A stretch of 64,000 bases of DNA. Source: Pagrus major. Taxonomy: Eukaryota; Chordata; Actinopteri; Spariformes; Sparidae. The stretch spans positions 25,794,410 through 25,858,409 of the forward strand of contig NC_133223.1 of NCBI RefSeq assembly GCF_040436345.1. The letters run 5' to 3'. Of this stretch, positions 50,109 to 63,260 are shown in pieces. The notes beneath the pieces are model-generated. The model ran no database searches. It was not told where the DNA came from and saw nothing but the letters and a program-made list of their open reading frames with translations. The number at the start of each line of letters is the position of its first letter. Position 1 is the first letter of the stretch. The position numbers were made by a program, and so were the translations under genes.

Positions 50109-50586
50109 CTCATTTCCCAACCTTTTTTCTTTTGGACCCACACACGCACACACATTGTGGAAACTGATGACCGCTGACCAAGTGGCGTATTTTATGGATA
50201 TTTCATATTATATTCAATGTATAACATTACCAGTACAGATAAACTGTTCAATATACCCAAATAGTGAATGAAATCACTGCAGGAAGTGTGTGTAAAGCAG
50301 TTTGAATTAATTTTACTGCCTGTGAACATTGCTTTAGAGATGAGTTTTCCTGATATTTCAAAGAACCTTTTACACAATTCTGTCTATGTTATGCATGGCT
50401 TTAATTATTTTATTTTATCATACATAAAGTAATTAATAGGGTTCTTTTTTTGACAAATTCAGCGTTTTCTTTTCCTTGATGTTTTGCAATGTTTCTTTAG
50501 CTCTTTGGTTCTCAGCTGCTTACTTGTCTAATGCAGGACGAGGCTATTTAATTGAGAGTGAAGGCTCTGTAAATATCGCTTATGTG

Positions 50587-50827
50587 CTATGGAGGACTGA
50601 ACCTGCCAAAATAATAAATAAATAAATAATACATAAAATGGGTAAGTAAATAAATAGTTGAATAAAGCAGAAATATCTGTTAAGTCACATTTAATAAATT
50701 AACAAATGCCTACATTTATTTTAAAGTTTATTTTTGGTGCGTTTAATGGCATATTATTATTTTTTAATTGAGCCATTTATATGTTTCTTTATTCATTTCT
50801 GATTTTGTATATTTCAGTCCTCCATAG
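50587..50827. mobile_element. MITE with perfect 15-bp terminal inverted repeats
   Basis: CTATGGAGGACTGAA (50587-50601) and TTCAGTCCTCCATAG (50813-50827) are exact reverse complements. The 211-bp interior is AT-rich with AATAAATAAATAAATA. If the duplicated target is TA, the element proper is TGGAGGACTGAA...TTCAGTCCTCCA, as in Tc1/mariner-type MITEs. No coding capacity. Confidence 0.75.
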
Positions 50828-50829
50828 TG

Positions 50830-50972
50830 TTCAGGTCTTCACTGTGTCCTTATTAATATTTTTTTAGTTTACAGCTTAAATGATAAACTAAACTTTAAAA
50901 GGTAACGATTTCATTTCATTTCATTTTCTTCACAGAAATGAATGGAATGCTGACATTTAACACTTCTGTATA

Positions 50973-51004
<32 letters not shown>

Positions 51005-54000
51005 TGAAGCTTCGGTGGCCCCCAGAAGTTTCCAGACCCCCAGTTAGGGAACCAGTGACTTAAAGGACCACATTGATTAAAGACAAGTTGCTTATACTTT
51101 TCTGCCAAGAACACAACAGGCATTTGGACTGATTTAGTACTGTGGAGGCAGTCAACTGGTTTCAACTCAATTTATTATGAAAACTGAAATCAAAACCAGC
51201 TTGAAATTGGTAATTTACCACACTGAACTTATTCTCCGTCAAACTTATTATGTAATTGTGTGGCGATGCAATCTGCAATGTTTTTAAAAATCCTTCATTT
51301 GGTGTGTTTAAGGAAACTCCGGCATTTAAGATATCAACCCTTTCGGTGCAAAAGCATACTTTAGTGTCAAAGGATTAAAATACTGACACTAACAGTCGTT
51401 TTAAGGAGTCCAGTGCAGCTCAGTGACTCCGTCCAAGACTGCAGTGTTGAAGTTCGAAGCTGCACACAGACACGTACGTAACGTACAATATGAATCTACT
51501 GTATGTGGGCTGACGGCCATCTGGTTAGGGGCTGTGCAGTGTCTCCTCCCAGCAGGCAACTAAAGCTGTGAGCCAAGACCCCAGGCCCAACACCCTGCCG
51601 GACTTTGAAATCAGATCTTTATTGTCCATAAAGCCTCGGCCAAGTATGAAGAATCAGCCCTCCCTAACAAAACACACTCACCCAGCAGAGAGAGGGACAA
51701 GATGAGAGAGAAATTGGGGGTGAGTGAGCCACAGAGGGAGAAATGGAGGAGGAAATTAGGGGAAGAAAGAGTGTAAGGTGGCTGAGAGATAGATGTTGAG
51801 TCAGGGAGAGATAGAGAGAGAGCGGCCTGTACGAAGCACAGAACAATGGTCGTGCTCTTGCTCACAGTTATTTATAGGTCATTGGGAGATAACTCAATTT
51901 TCATAACTTTCTAATTTTGTTGCGGCTGGGCCCAGTTCACATATCAATACAGGACTCTCCACGGAGATCAGCTTTCCCTGCTAGAACACCACACTATGTT
52001 CTGTGTCAGCCACTGCATGACAAGTATTCACAGTGTTTTCACCACATGAATGAGGAAGCGAGATATGCAAAGGAGAACGAGGATGTTTAAAAGTTGTGCT
52101 ACGATGTAGGTCTGAAATAAAGTCATCAAACAAGTTTTACGGAGCAGGGAATTGCTTTTAAGAATATTATTAATTCATAAGACGGACGGCTTTTTGAATA
52201 GCAAACACAGAAAAAAAGTATTTTTGCCTCAGTAAAAATAAATTCAACTCTTCATTGATTCTTAGAACTAAAAAGGAGCCTGGACACACCTGGTGGAGTA
52301 GCGGATACCACATACATCACCTCTGAAGGAAACTAGACAACAATAGGGTGGATTCAGAAAGGCACCGATCACAAGATAACCAAGAGGCTGATTCTCCAGC
52401 GGGCCCCGAGCTGCCATAAATGAATTACGAGGGAAGAAAGACAAAGTCTGTTCATCTGAGACCAAAGCTGCACAGAGAAATCAAAGAGCTGCTGGTGACA
52501 AGATGCAAAAAAGTATCACATTTAAATACAGCGAAGACTCAAGGATGTTTACACAGATTGAGAGATGTCTGAAAAAAGGCTGGATTATATTATTAGCTGT
52601 ACAAAAATATGTTAAATCAATTTATCATCCTGCAAATCCAATATTGCCATTCGGTCGATCTGGCATTGATTTGCAGCACTGCCTGCGACGTCCTAACATA
52701 ACCCGGGAGAATAAACGGGGGGCTTCCTTGGTTTTAATACGGCATGACGCAATCTGTACCGATTGACCGATCTCTGTCATGTCATAATATAATACATATT
52801 TCTTAACTAAGTCTTGTTTGTTGCATGGAGCCAGCAATCTGGGGCTATTCACAAAACTGAATTTACATGAAGAAAACTGCTCGCTTCACTCAATTTTTCG
52901 AGCTAAATCTGGATGCTGCGAGCAACTCACATCTGGGTTATTAAAGTCAATTCAGTTCACATCAGGTAAATACAGTTGTCCATTCCCCGCCAAGTAAAAG
53001 CTCTTCCTGGCTGGAGTGTCTCAAAAGACAGTCCTGAAGTAATAATCCATCATCCGTTCAGTGTGCGTTTTTTCGCAGATGACATGTAAACTCTCCGGTA
53101 GCGGCTGTGGCTCTTAAGTTTTGATTTCTTTCTCTTGGCTCCATCTTAACCAGCCCCGGTTGGCGCCACGGCAACAGGGTCGGGCACCGGGTCACACTGG
53201 AGGCCTTCCCGCAGCAGGTCACCTCAGCCATTAAATCTTCATTTTCCACTTATGATAGCCTCAATTTTATTAGTGAGACATCTGGATCTACGCTGCCAGT
53301 GACTCCTGCACCTGATCTTCTGGGTAAAGTACCAGTCTGTGAGCTCAAACCCGCCTCAGTGATCGTGTTTTGAAGAGATTCCCTAATTACATCCTGCAAC
53401 CTCTGTTGCCAGACGTGTGCGTGAGTTTGAAATACAGAGAAATAACGGCCAACCAAGGCATCCAGTAGTGTCTGGAGTCCTGCATTACAGTATAACCCTC
53501 AATCATTGTCATTTAACTGTTAATCAGCAATTTTGATAAACCTCAGGTTTGGGGGATGCGTGTGCACACAAGGCCAAAATGGTCTGACTTGCTTCAATAG
53601 ATTCCAGAGGATTCATGTGCTTGTGCGAGGCCTTGACATCTGAGACGTAATGTTTGCTAATGTCAAAGAGATATCTGACTATGAATGCAGAATCTGCAGG
53701 GAAGGGTTAAGACCAGCATTCTGGTTTCCGTTATGCGGGCTTTAGTTACAGTCTGTGTGGAGAGCAGAAAAGAGAAAACACATTGGCTGAAATATGATTT
53801 AAGGATCCATCGGCTATGGTTTGAATCTGATGTAGCATTTTTTATTGGCTTTTTTATGTATCTGCATCCATTTGCAGATATCTTTTTTTATTGAGATTAG
53901 TTGTCTCCCAACTTCAGCTCCATTCTCATGTCTCAAGTTGCTACGACCGCTGCACGGAAGAGGTCTCGGCCAAGATATCCGAATCATTTGCTGTTGTCAC

Positions 54001-54900
54001 CAGAGGCTAAATCGTTGGGCTCTGACGTTGATATTTGTCTGCCAAACAGTTTCACAAGCTAGATTGTTCCCAAAATAACCTCATACTATAATAAGATTTA
54101 AATATACTCACTTCTGGCATTTAGAATAAAGAAATTAAAATCAATCTACGTGTAATTCAGAAGAAAGAAACATGTTTCTGACAGCTCATAAATGCAACTT
54201 TCCGGCTGACTTTTCCTGTCATTTCACATTTTTCAGCCGTGTTACCACACTATGACACTGTGATCAATAAGACAGATGAGGTTTAATGTGAAGTCGGTTC
54301 AGTTTAATGGCCGTGCTGCAGGGAAATGAATGTAATCCGTGTCTGACACAAAGTTAAGCATCGTACTTTCTAAAAAGCTGACGGTGTACTTTGGTCCGCA
54401 GCAGTAAAGCACATATGATTCGAGTGTTTTCAGTGGATTTGTCTCAAGTTGTTCTAACCTTTATGGCATTGACATACAAAAATATTTAAATGGCGTACAC
54501 GTTTGGATAAATAAAGGAAACTACAGGTCAGACTCCATCATTTTGCAGACTGTGGGCAAAACCACCACTCAGAAACATGTGACCTTATCCCTAAAGCACT
54601 TGAAAAGTTTGTGTCAGAATTTAGAAATCCAGACTTTTCACTGTGAGAGGTTTTAAAGGTGAGAGCTGGCTTGAGTGAAGGCGTGTTATTGGTTATTATG
54701 GTTTGTGCGTAAGCGAATGGAACCGAGGGCCCAGGCTGCGGTGCTGGACTGGGTGAGTTTGCCTTGTGTTACACTCGTGATTGATTGCATCACTGCAGTG
54801 GAACGAAGCCGGGTGTCAGGGCTTTTATGGGCGACTCCAGTACAGTGGTGTTGGATTTCAATGGATATGCCCTTGGCCAGATAGGCGATGATACTACCCA
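50830..54900. other. Gene-free interval upstream of wnt6
   Basis: No gene or named repeat is seen. Much of 52100-54700 is non-repetitive and of moderate GC, so it could hold wnt6 enhancers, but I see no specific motif set that would support one. Confidence 0.3.
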
Positions 54901-54904
54901 GCCC

Positions 54905-54906
<2 letters not shown>

Positions 54907-54943
<37 letters not shown>
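54907..54943 (+). repeat. (CA)n microsatellite
   Basis: About eighteen uninterrupted CA units, roughly 1 kb upstream of the wnt6 start codon. Confidence 0.97.
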
Positions 54944-54945
<2 letters not shown>

Positions 54946-55234
54946 ACACAGGACATAAAAAATAATTCCTCTTGAAGACATGACGAGATACCCACCCAGA
55001 TGGCTCCACAGTCGGTTGGCACCAATATCAGAAAGGTGCCACCACACCTGTGCTGACATCACCTCATTCCACAGGCTCTGATTTCAGGTCCACCCTAAAA
55101 AACACTGTATGTCAGGTCTCTCTTCTTCTTCTTCTCCTTCTCCTTCTGTGTAAGTGTGTGTGTGTTTACCCCCTTCTCTGCTGGTCCTCCTCAAAACTAA
55201 TTGCAGTTTCTTTCTCTCTCCCTCTCTCTCTGAG

Positions 55235-55975
55235 TGACAGCGAGGATTTCGCTTCGCCCGGAGCGACGTCACACCGAGGTGGAAGAAGACGAGCGCATTT
55301 TTTCCCCCTCCTCCCTTTATCATCCAAGGAAAACACATCGACGGACCGCGGCGCGCAGACGCCTCTACCTGCAGCAGCCGGTGCGCACCGAGCATTACTT
55401 CACCAAGTTCATCCAGTGCGTCAGCTCGGAGCGCGCAGGGAGGGAGCGACATCCAGCAGCGCCAAAAACACCAACTTTTTTTTTTTTTACAGGCTATTTG
55501 TGAGAGAAGCAACTCTCTCTATCTCCCTCTTCTTTTAAATAATTGCTTCAAATATCTCTCAAAGCGTGGCGCGACTCGGGAGTGCCCACACGACCAGAAG
55601 TCTTTCGTGCGCACTGCTTGCGAGCCTCGTCCCTCCTTGAAAGCATGTAACGCGGCTGCGACAGACAGAGCAGAACGACAATGAAGAGGTTAACCACACC
55701 TTTGAGAGCGGACATCTCTTCAGTAGCCTCCTGACCAACTTTCTTGCGCATTAAGATGCGCCCGACAGAAGAGGAGCTGGAGCTGGATGGTGAACTTTGT
55801 GCGCTCTCGTTGACAGACAGTTTCCAGTGAGCTTCTTTTTTCGCAGAGCGTGTCCCCGTCAGAAGACAAGGACCTCCTATGTATTTAAGAAATAGTCCAA
55901 CTCGGTGTTGGCTGGGCTCGTCAGTGCTTTAAACTTTGCCGGGGGGGATCTCCTGGAGGATTTGCTGCGTTCACC
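55235..55975 (+). other. wnt6: wnt6 5' UTR / promoter-proximal region
   Basis: This region is GC- and CpG-richer than its surroundings, with CGCGCAGACG, GGAGCGCGCAGG and similar words around 55340-55450 and again near 55565-55860. It leads without a break to the wnt6 ATG. Short upstream frames are present but lack motifs. The start site cannot be fixed. Confidence 0.45.
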
Positions 55976-56055
55976 ATGACGGTTCGTCTCTCACGGATCC
56001 AGCTGGCCCTGTTCTTTATCCTGCTCTGTCCGGTCAATATCATCGGACTGTGGTG
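55976..56055 (+). CDS. wnt6: Wnt-6, coding exon 1 (partial)
   Basis: The ATG in TTCACCATGACG opens a signal peptide: basic start (MTVRLSRIQ), hydrophobic core (LALFFILLCP) and then NIIGLWW at the exon end. Human WNT6 has the same LLCP...GLWW ending at the same place, which singles out wnt6 from other Wnts. The donor TG|GTAAGTG at 56056 splits the second tryptophan codon (phase 2), and the unspliced frame stops at once (TAA). The rest of the gene, with the cysteine-rich Wnt domain, lies beyond the window. Product by family: secreted, lipid-modified Wnt ligand. wnt6a or wnt6b cannot be decided. Confidence 0.82.
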
Positions 56056-56719
56056 GTAAGTGTCCAGCATTTCCCACGTGTTTTATGTCCCTCTGTGTCG
56101 TGTCAACCTGGGACTTAAGTCATCTCACTTGGTTTCATTTTTACTTCTGCGCGCAAACATGTGGCTGAATCGTTGTTTGCAGCACCACCGGTCAGCATTA
56201 GCTCACCGGCTTTTCACCTAAATACTCAGGATAGCCTGGGAACCATCTGTGACAAATATGATCGTCCTTATCAAGGCTGCAATAGCAGGAACTCAAAAGA
56301 GCTAACGTGATATGCAAAATCCATAAATAATAGAAATAACCAGACAAAGAAATTATAAAAGATACCTTAATTAAGTGTGATTTATTTTTAAAAACACTAT
56401 TAAACATGTATTTCTCTTTTTTGTATGTGCTCTCTCGAGGTAATGAAAAAAAAAAAATCACCATTTCAAAATATGGGAAATATGGGTCCTGAGGGTGAAG
56501 GACAAAGAGTCAGAGGGTGGTGAGAGAGGTGTCTGCTGGTCATTGCCTGCAGTGATACATGGAGGAGAAAGGAGTGGGAGATAGGTGGAGGTGGTGTGTG
56601 TGTGTGTGTGTGTGTGGTGGGGGTTCAGTCAGGAATGTCAGGTGGCCCTCTAGGCGCAGTGGATATGTCATCATAAAACAATCCATACAGGCTCAGCTCT
56701 GTGAGGTGTGTGACAGTCG

Positions 56720-56755
<36 letters not shown>

Positions 56756-56822
56756 GCAGATCTGCTGATAACATATTTTCTGTCCATGTGGGTCTGTCTG
56801 TCTGTCTGTCTGTCTGTCTGTG
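56720..56822. repeat. (ACAG)n and (CTGT)n inverted microsatellite pair
   Basis: About nine ACAG units (56720-56757) are followed 35 bases later by about eight GTCT units (56792-56822). The two are reverse complements, so the RNA or single-stranded DNA could form a hairpin with a stem of about 30 bp. Confidence 0.9.
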
Positions 56823-56884
56823 TAGTACTATCCCCTGTGCAGTGTTTCATTAGACAACATCCAATATGTTTGGCTTTCTTTCCC

Positions 56885-56921
<37 letters not shown>

Positions 56922-58973
56922 TGCACACACTTGAGCAAAGCGGCAGTGTTTGAATGTGAAGCTTTGTGATTTTTTTTTTTTTTTCTTCTTCCAGCGAATC
57001 CTCCCACTGTTCATTCACAGCCCAGTCAAGGTCAATGTGGGTTGTAGTGTCAGAGCGGCTGTGCGTGTCCTTGTATGACTGGCAGATGGACCGGCAGCTT
57101 TAGAGGACGCGTCTCCCCAACAAACTGTCCTTATGTCCTGTCACTTCACATGTAATCTCTAAAGATGTGAGGTAAAAGCATGTCACCTGTGGGGATTTAA
57201 AGTTTATGTCAGTATCTACAAAATATTACCTGCTCCTCATTGTCTCTGTTAAACTACTGATTTGATGTTGCTGTTGTATATGCAGGGTTGACATGCAGGA
57301 TGAATGCTAAGGATACAAGTGACAGTGGATAGATACCCTACGATGGAGGACATAGGTCAAAGCTGTTATATCAGAAAGTGTATACTCTTCTGAGGTGTCA
57401 CTGAACAAGAGGCGAAGACTGCATTCACACTAAAAGTGCTGAATCTGGAAATGCAGTTTACGTGCATCCACAAAGATCTACACTTAAACGCCCGAACAGT
57501 TCAAAATTAGACAAATCAGCAGTGCATCATAGCCGCCATCTGTTGAGGAGAGCGACAGACACAGTCCAGTTGCACTGCTGAGTCTCGTGCTGTTTGTCCC
57601 ATGCTCTCCAGCTTCACTGTGAGTGTGTCTTCATGAAGCCAAACTCAGAATCTGTTCCTTTTAGTGTTCACTCTCAGTCAACGGACTGAGTATGAAACAG
57701 TGATTGGATCTTGGCTCAAACATGCTATAGCTGCAATTCAGGCAAACAGAAACTCTTATGGTGCAGCGCTGATCAAATCCGTATTTTATGACTACAAAGT
57801 CAACCGACAGTAAATACAGGTTTTAGTGGAGGTATGTGTACTGTGTGGCTGGTAATCATGATGTTAAAGTGATCACTCAGAGGGTTAGAGGTGCAGAACT
57901 CTTTGAAAGTGTCTGAGTCTGCTCTTGTTTTCTAAAAGTTTTCCTTGTCCACCACAGTTGCCAGATTGGAAATGTTGGTAAATTTCAAAATAGAAATCGA
58001 AAGAATCTCTGTCGCGAGAAATGCAGGCTCCATGTGGAAGGAACGAGAGAGAGAAAAGATGCGTTCAAAATGTGAAAATTAGCCGGCTTACTGTCGACGA
58101 AGACAAGTCACTTTTTACCCAGAGGGGTTGTTGGTCTGTATCTGAACTGTGCTGTGACCCAGCTGTGGAGGGAAGGAGGGGAAAACGATGTCCCTACAGG
58201 GGTCCATCAATCAATTTACTTTGCCTTTAAACATTTCTTTTATTTGGGCTAAATCTGGCAAACTCCTGTCATCTATTAGGGCTTAATTTGCACTTTAGCA
58301 TACAGTGATGGAGACATGAGAAGAGAATTAAGTGCCGTGTCTAACTTTGTGGATGATTATTTAATAGTTATTACCAATCGAAGGACCACAGGTTGCAATG
58401 GTAAGCATGACAGTGTTAAAGAAAACATGATCATTTATCATAATTTATGATTTATGACTATTCAGCACCTTGTTTCCATCTCATAACGTCCGTATCATTG
58501 TCCTGCCGGCAGCACATTTGTTTTAAATAAAGCTGTAGTGGATTAAGAGAATCAACACGGAGAAATCAGCGACTTCCTTTCTATCCCCACTGACATACGT
58601 TGTCATCTTCTTTCACTCGCTCACTTGTTCGCCGGCTCCCTCGCATTCACACACACACACACACACTCGTTCACACACAGTGGCCGACTGTGGTGCAGCT
58701 CGGGTGAAGCCACACCTGTGGCTTGCTCCGCGCTCTGCCAGGACAATGATGCTCTCTGTTGAAAGCTGCTGGACATACCACCGTACATCTCCCTTTTCTC
58801 TGTCTCACGCTCGCTCCTCTTCAGTGTCTCTATCTCTGTACTTGTCTTTTGAAGGAAAATACCTATCGCGCAGATAGGTTGTCGCTGAAGGAAGGGAGAG
58901 AGGGCTGCAGTGATAGACAGAGAGCGAGGGAGATGAAATGCGGGGAGATAGGCGTCCTTTCAGAGCCTCTTCT

Positions 58974-58991
58974 GATTAGAGTGCTCTAATC
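58974..58991. repeat. GATTAGAG-TG-CTCTAATC palindrome
   Basis: Eight-base arms with a two-base spacer form a perfect inverted repeat that places two TAATC cores (K50/paired-type homeodomain words) in opposite orientation. It lies in non-repetitive sequence of wnt6 intron 1. Confidence 0.45.
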
Positions 58992-59350
58992 ATTTGGCCT
59001 GAGAGCAGAGAGCACAGCTCAGAGGGGTGAGGAATGCCTTTGCTCTCTTATACTGGTTTTGACTGCAGTGCTTAGCAGGGCCAACTTTGCTTGGTGTGTG
59101 TGTGTGTGTGTCTGTCAGAACCCCAGTTTGGCGGACGGCCCGCCTGGAGCGTGCCACAGGCCTACAGGTGCACACACACACTGCATTTGTGTGTGTGTGT
59201 GTGTTTCAGCTTTCTCCTTAGTGTGTTTATGTGTGTGTCAGTCCAAATACATCTCCAACCAGTGGATCCTGGTTAATCTGTTTAACATGCGCTCATTCAT
59301 TCAGTCTTACAGTTATGGGAACATGTATGCACACACACACCGAACACACA

Positions 59351-59352
<2 letters not shown>

Positions 59353-59420
<68 letters not shown>
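59353..59420 (+). repeat. Long (CA)n microsatellite
   Basis: About 34 uninterrupted CA units, the longest dinucleotide run in the window. Overlapping frames rich in TH repeats are artefacts of it. Confidence 0.98.
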
Positions 59421-59424
<4 letters not shown>

Positions 59425-59834
59425 CTATAGTCTGAGCCACCATCATCACCAGAGTAGAGCTCCATTGTAACAGATCTTATCTTGACTGCTCCACTCCTGC
59501 TCTGAAAAGCTAGATGTCTAATCAGGAGCAGGGAGATGGGTACAGATAAAGATTAAATGACGATGTGGGTTTTGGCATTAGGCAGAGAACTAAATTAAAC
59601 GCGTCTATGTGCATGCGTGTGTGCACTTTTGTGCATGCATGCGTTTTTGTGGGCATTCGTAGATGAAGTAGCTGTGTTCCAGTGTCAGACATACAGAGGG
59701 CAGAGGCTAAAAATGGTCCAACATCTGTCAAAACGGCTCTATAACCAACCCCAATCGCTAGAACGAATGTGGGCAACATTTCCACAAGCCACAGAAACTT
59801 TACGATTACTTATGTTCAGTTTTCAATTTTGTGT

Positions 59835-60030
59835 GATGACAGTGCTTTGCCTATGATCTGGTTAGGTTTAGGCACAAAACCCCCTTGGTTAGGCTTGGGA
59901 AAGATCGTGTTATTTGGTTCTGTTTCCACAAACATGGCTGTAAATTGTCCTGACGTCTAATTAAAAATACCCGATTTTCGGCTTTAAATTCTCCTGGGGT
60001 CCCGTCAAATATATCCGTTTTGTCTCAACA
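59835..60030 (-). repeat. Dispersed repeat R7, copy 3 (inverted)
   Basis: Reverse complemented, it has CGGGTATTTTTAATTAGACG, TCAGGACAATTTACAGCCA, AACCAAGGGGGTTTTGTGCC and TAAACCTAACCAGAT, the series seen in copies 1 and 2. Confidence 0.65.
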
Positions 60031-62329
60031 TCTCGTGGTTTCGGGCTTGCAAATGTCTATCCCCACAACATTTTACGAATTTACCATTACTCAGCTCCAT
60101 TTATGATATATAATAGCCCTCCTCTCAGTCATACTTGCCTCTTTGTGTGTGGTGCAAAAAGCATCACCCTTCACACCAAGTTAGCATTCAAACTCTGCTC
60201 TCTCTTTCCCTCAGCACCAACCCGACTCTTCATTCGAATGCATTCATTTTTATATTTGGGTGTCAGACAGTGCCGTTGGGTGTGCCACTGTCCAATGTTG
60301 TTACAACTGAACAAACATTTAGAGCTTGTTTTTCGTGTGAAATTGGTTTGGTGGTGTTGGTTTCCTCTCGGTCACACTTTATTGTGACTACTTAAATTGG
60401 GTGCATTACAAATTAGGAGCGCTGAGAGTTTTTATGGAAACAAATCTCAATGTTCTCAGCTTTGTCTGACATCAGCGAGAACAACGTGAACAAACATGTT
60501 TGAAAGTGATCTATGTGCTCCAGACTGCAGGGTCAGGAACACGGGTAAAAGGAGTTGTTGAGGGCACACAGACCCTCTCGAGCTTTAGTGATGCTGGCAA
60601 GGTGCTGAATTTGTTCCCATCCACCTTCGACGTACTTTGTTTGGAACGCCAGACATATTTTAGACGTTTTTTGATTTTCTTTTCTCCATCGTGGCTTTAT
60701 CTCTTTGTTTCCATCTCCTCATTATCTTACACCGAAGCCCTTACCATCTTCTTCTACACCCCAGTCACCCGCTTTTTTAGCCATCTCTCTCTATTTGACC
60801 CTCACTTCTCTCTTTTCTCTCCCTCGCTCGCTCTGGCGTCTCAGACTAGCGCTTGTCGTGACTTTCTTCATCTCCAGCATACTTGAGGGATTAAGGAGGG
60901 ATGAAATTCACTCATTCGTGGGCGGAGTGAAAAAAAAAAAAAAAGAAGGGCCCTGTACAGAACAGCACTTTATCTATGGTGCCGTGAGATCCTTAATGAA
61001 ACCTGAGGTCGCTCGGAGCACTGATGTTTAATCTCTTTCTGACCCACCTCTGGGCCCAAATAACACTGAATAAGACCTTGATTTCTAATATCACAATATA
61101 TTAGTTAAAATTAAAACTGTCAAGCCAACCAAATGTGAAAATATATCACTTATAAGAGCGGATTTAGACAGTTCAAGCAACTACAAGGTAAAGGTTTAGC
61201 TCTGGATTGGACCAGCTCTTATCGTGTCACAGGTGGTTACAGCGTTTAAAGTCCTATCAGTGCTTTTGATTTGGGTATTTTTGTTCCTTTATCTCATTTT
61301 ATCTCTCCCTATATGACCCCCTGTCTCTGTTTTGGGACTGTATCATCATCAAGAACTGTTCATGCGAGACGGCGTTTCCTTAAAACCCCTGATAACATCG
61401 ACGACTGCACATCCTAGTTTGTGTTATCCGTTCGGGAGCTGTATCTTAAATGAGAGGCAGAGGAACAGTGGCACTTTGCATGAAGAGGATCTGATTACCG
61501 TCTGACTTTGTAGTTCCTCCTCCAAGTGTACACATGCTTTTATCTCTGTGCATGCCTGCACAATAGCGAATGCATCAGCTTGGATGAATGTGCGTGTGTG
61601 TGTGAAGGATTTTGTGCAAAAGCTGCATTGCTTCACACGTGTGCATCCATTTGCAGCGTTCCGTTGTGAGTATTAATCAATGTATTAAAAGCCGTTCAGC
61701 TTTTCTCTGGAGTCCTCCCATATTCTATTCATCCTCGCAGGGATGCACACTTTTATGTAACGATCACCAAACAAGGGCAAGAATGCCGGGCGCTTACAGT
61801 CATCCTATTATCCAATTAATGCACCCCATTTTTGGGTATATCGCCAGAGACGCGCTTTTCCACCTCAGTTCACTCCACTTTCCGGTTCAGACTTCATTCC
61901 CATTCTCCTCGCATCATGCTCTGTTGCTAAACTTGAATTTATGACAGTCCAATGGGGATCATCAAAACAGCCTTGATCCAAAATTAGGGGATGATTTCAT
62001 GCCGCCGAGTTAAAAGGGGTTTCGTAACTATATTTTGATATCTGTCTCAACTGTTAAAACTTAAACAAAGCTATGCAATTTGCCTACAACCAGTTTTAAG
62101 TCCTACTATTGCTTGTATCTCTGCTTTTTCTCTATTGTTTCTAACATCCCATTGCAACTGTTGCAAAGCTGCTCATGCTGACTCATTTATGAAATTGAAA
62201 GATACTGAACTGAAGAAAAAAAGCACATGGCATCATGTGAATTTGTTGCGTTTATTTGTTGTGGCTTGTTAAGTTACAGTTGATACTGCTCGCACGGATA
62301 AGATAACATATGCGTCAGCGTTACAGAGA

Positions 62330-63260
62330 AAGAACCCAAGATAGGCAGGTAGGAACAAAAGACAAGCTTTAATAAAGAAACAAAAAGGCAGGCGGCATAA
62401 AACTCAAGAAGCAGGCAGGGACACTCCAGGTAATACACAACACCATGGATCTTCTGTTACTGATGGATTTATTAATCTCATTCAGTGAACATCACTGTGA
62501 CGATATACAAAACGTTAAACTAAACATACCTCGCTGGCTGCACACGACCGAGACGGAATGAGACAACATGAACTGTGTAAATCTTTACAACGGGCAATTT
62601 CACATCATCTTGATACTCTTAACCGTCAGCGGAGTGTAAACTTCTCAAGCTTCACGTGTCTTTTTGGAGGAAATAACTTAAATGTGTTAGTGAACAACAT
62701 AAACTTACTGATTGCGACAGCGAAATGTGTCCCAGTGAAACACAGAAGTAAAAAAAATGTACCTCCCGCATAATCTCAACACAAAACAATCAATATACAT
62801 AAAAAAAGTTGACAGAAATAAAATGTAAACAAACATGAAGTAAAGACAAACAATATTTATGGACACTTATAACACTAATACGGTCGTATTAGCCGACTCT
62901 GCCTGGACTGGCAGCTCGGAGCACCGGAGGAGTGTTGGTGTTGTTTACTGTCTGACTATTACCTCTTGAGCCACAAACTGGCTAGGGGCTAACTTCAGTT
63001 GATATCTCTCTGACACAATACAAAGACGTCAAAACTGTTTCTTCACATTCTGCTCGTAATTTTAGAACATTTAAGACTGAAATTCATACGTATTGCACCT
63101 TTAAAGGACTGCTGTGGAGAGACAGAACAGACAAACCAAGGCAACTACACAGGCTTAAATACAAACTAAGCTAACGGGGGGACGAGGTGCAGGTGGAGAG
63201 ACACTGAGACAGGTGTGTGTGAGTGTGTTGGGGGGTGCGAGTGTGGAAACTGAACAAACA
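62330..63260. repeat. Probable repeat remnant
   Basis: AAGACAAGCTTTAATAAAGA, AACAAAAAGGCAGGC and, near 63140-63220, CACAGGCTTAAATACAAAC and GAGACACTGAGACAGGTG resemble the two ends of a repeat common in teleost genomes. The middle is unfamiliar and may contain another insertion. Low certainty on the boundaries. Confidence 0.35.

Noticed and set aside
55050-55538. Overlapping frames of 162 and 142 codons
   Set aside because: They cross the wnt6 5' UTR/promoter region and simple repeats, on opposite strands, with no recognisable motif.
59059-59470. Frames rich in THTH and CVCV
   Set aside because: They are products of the CA/GT microsatellites.
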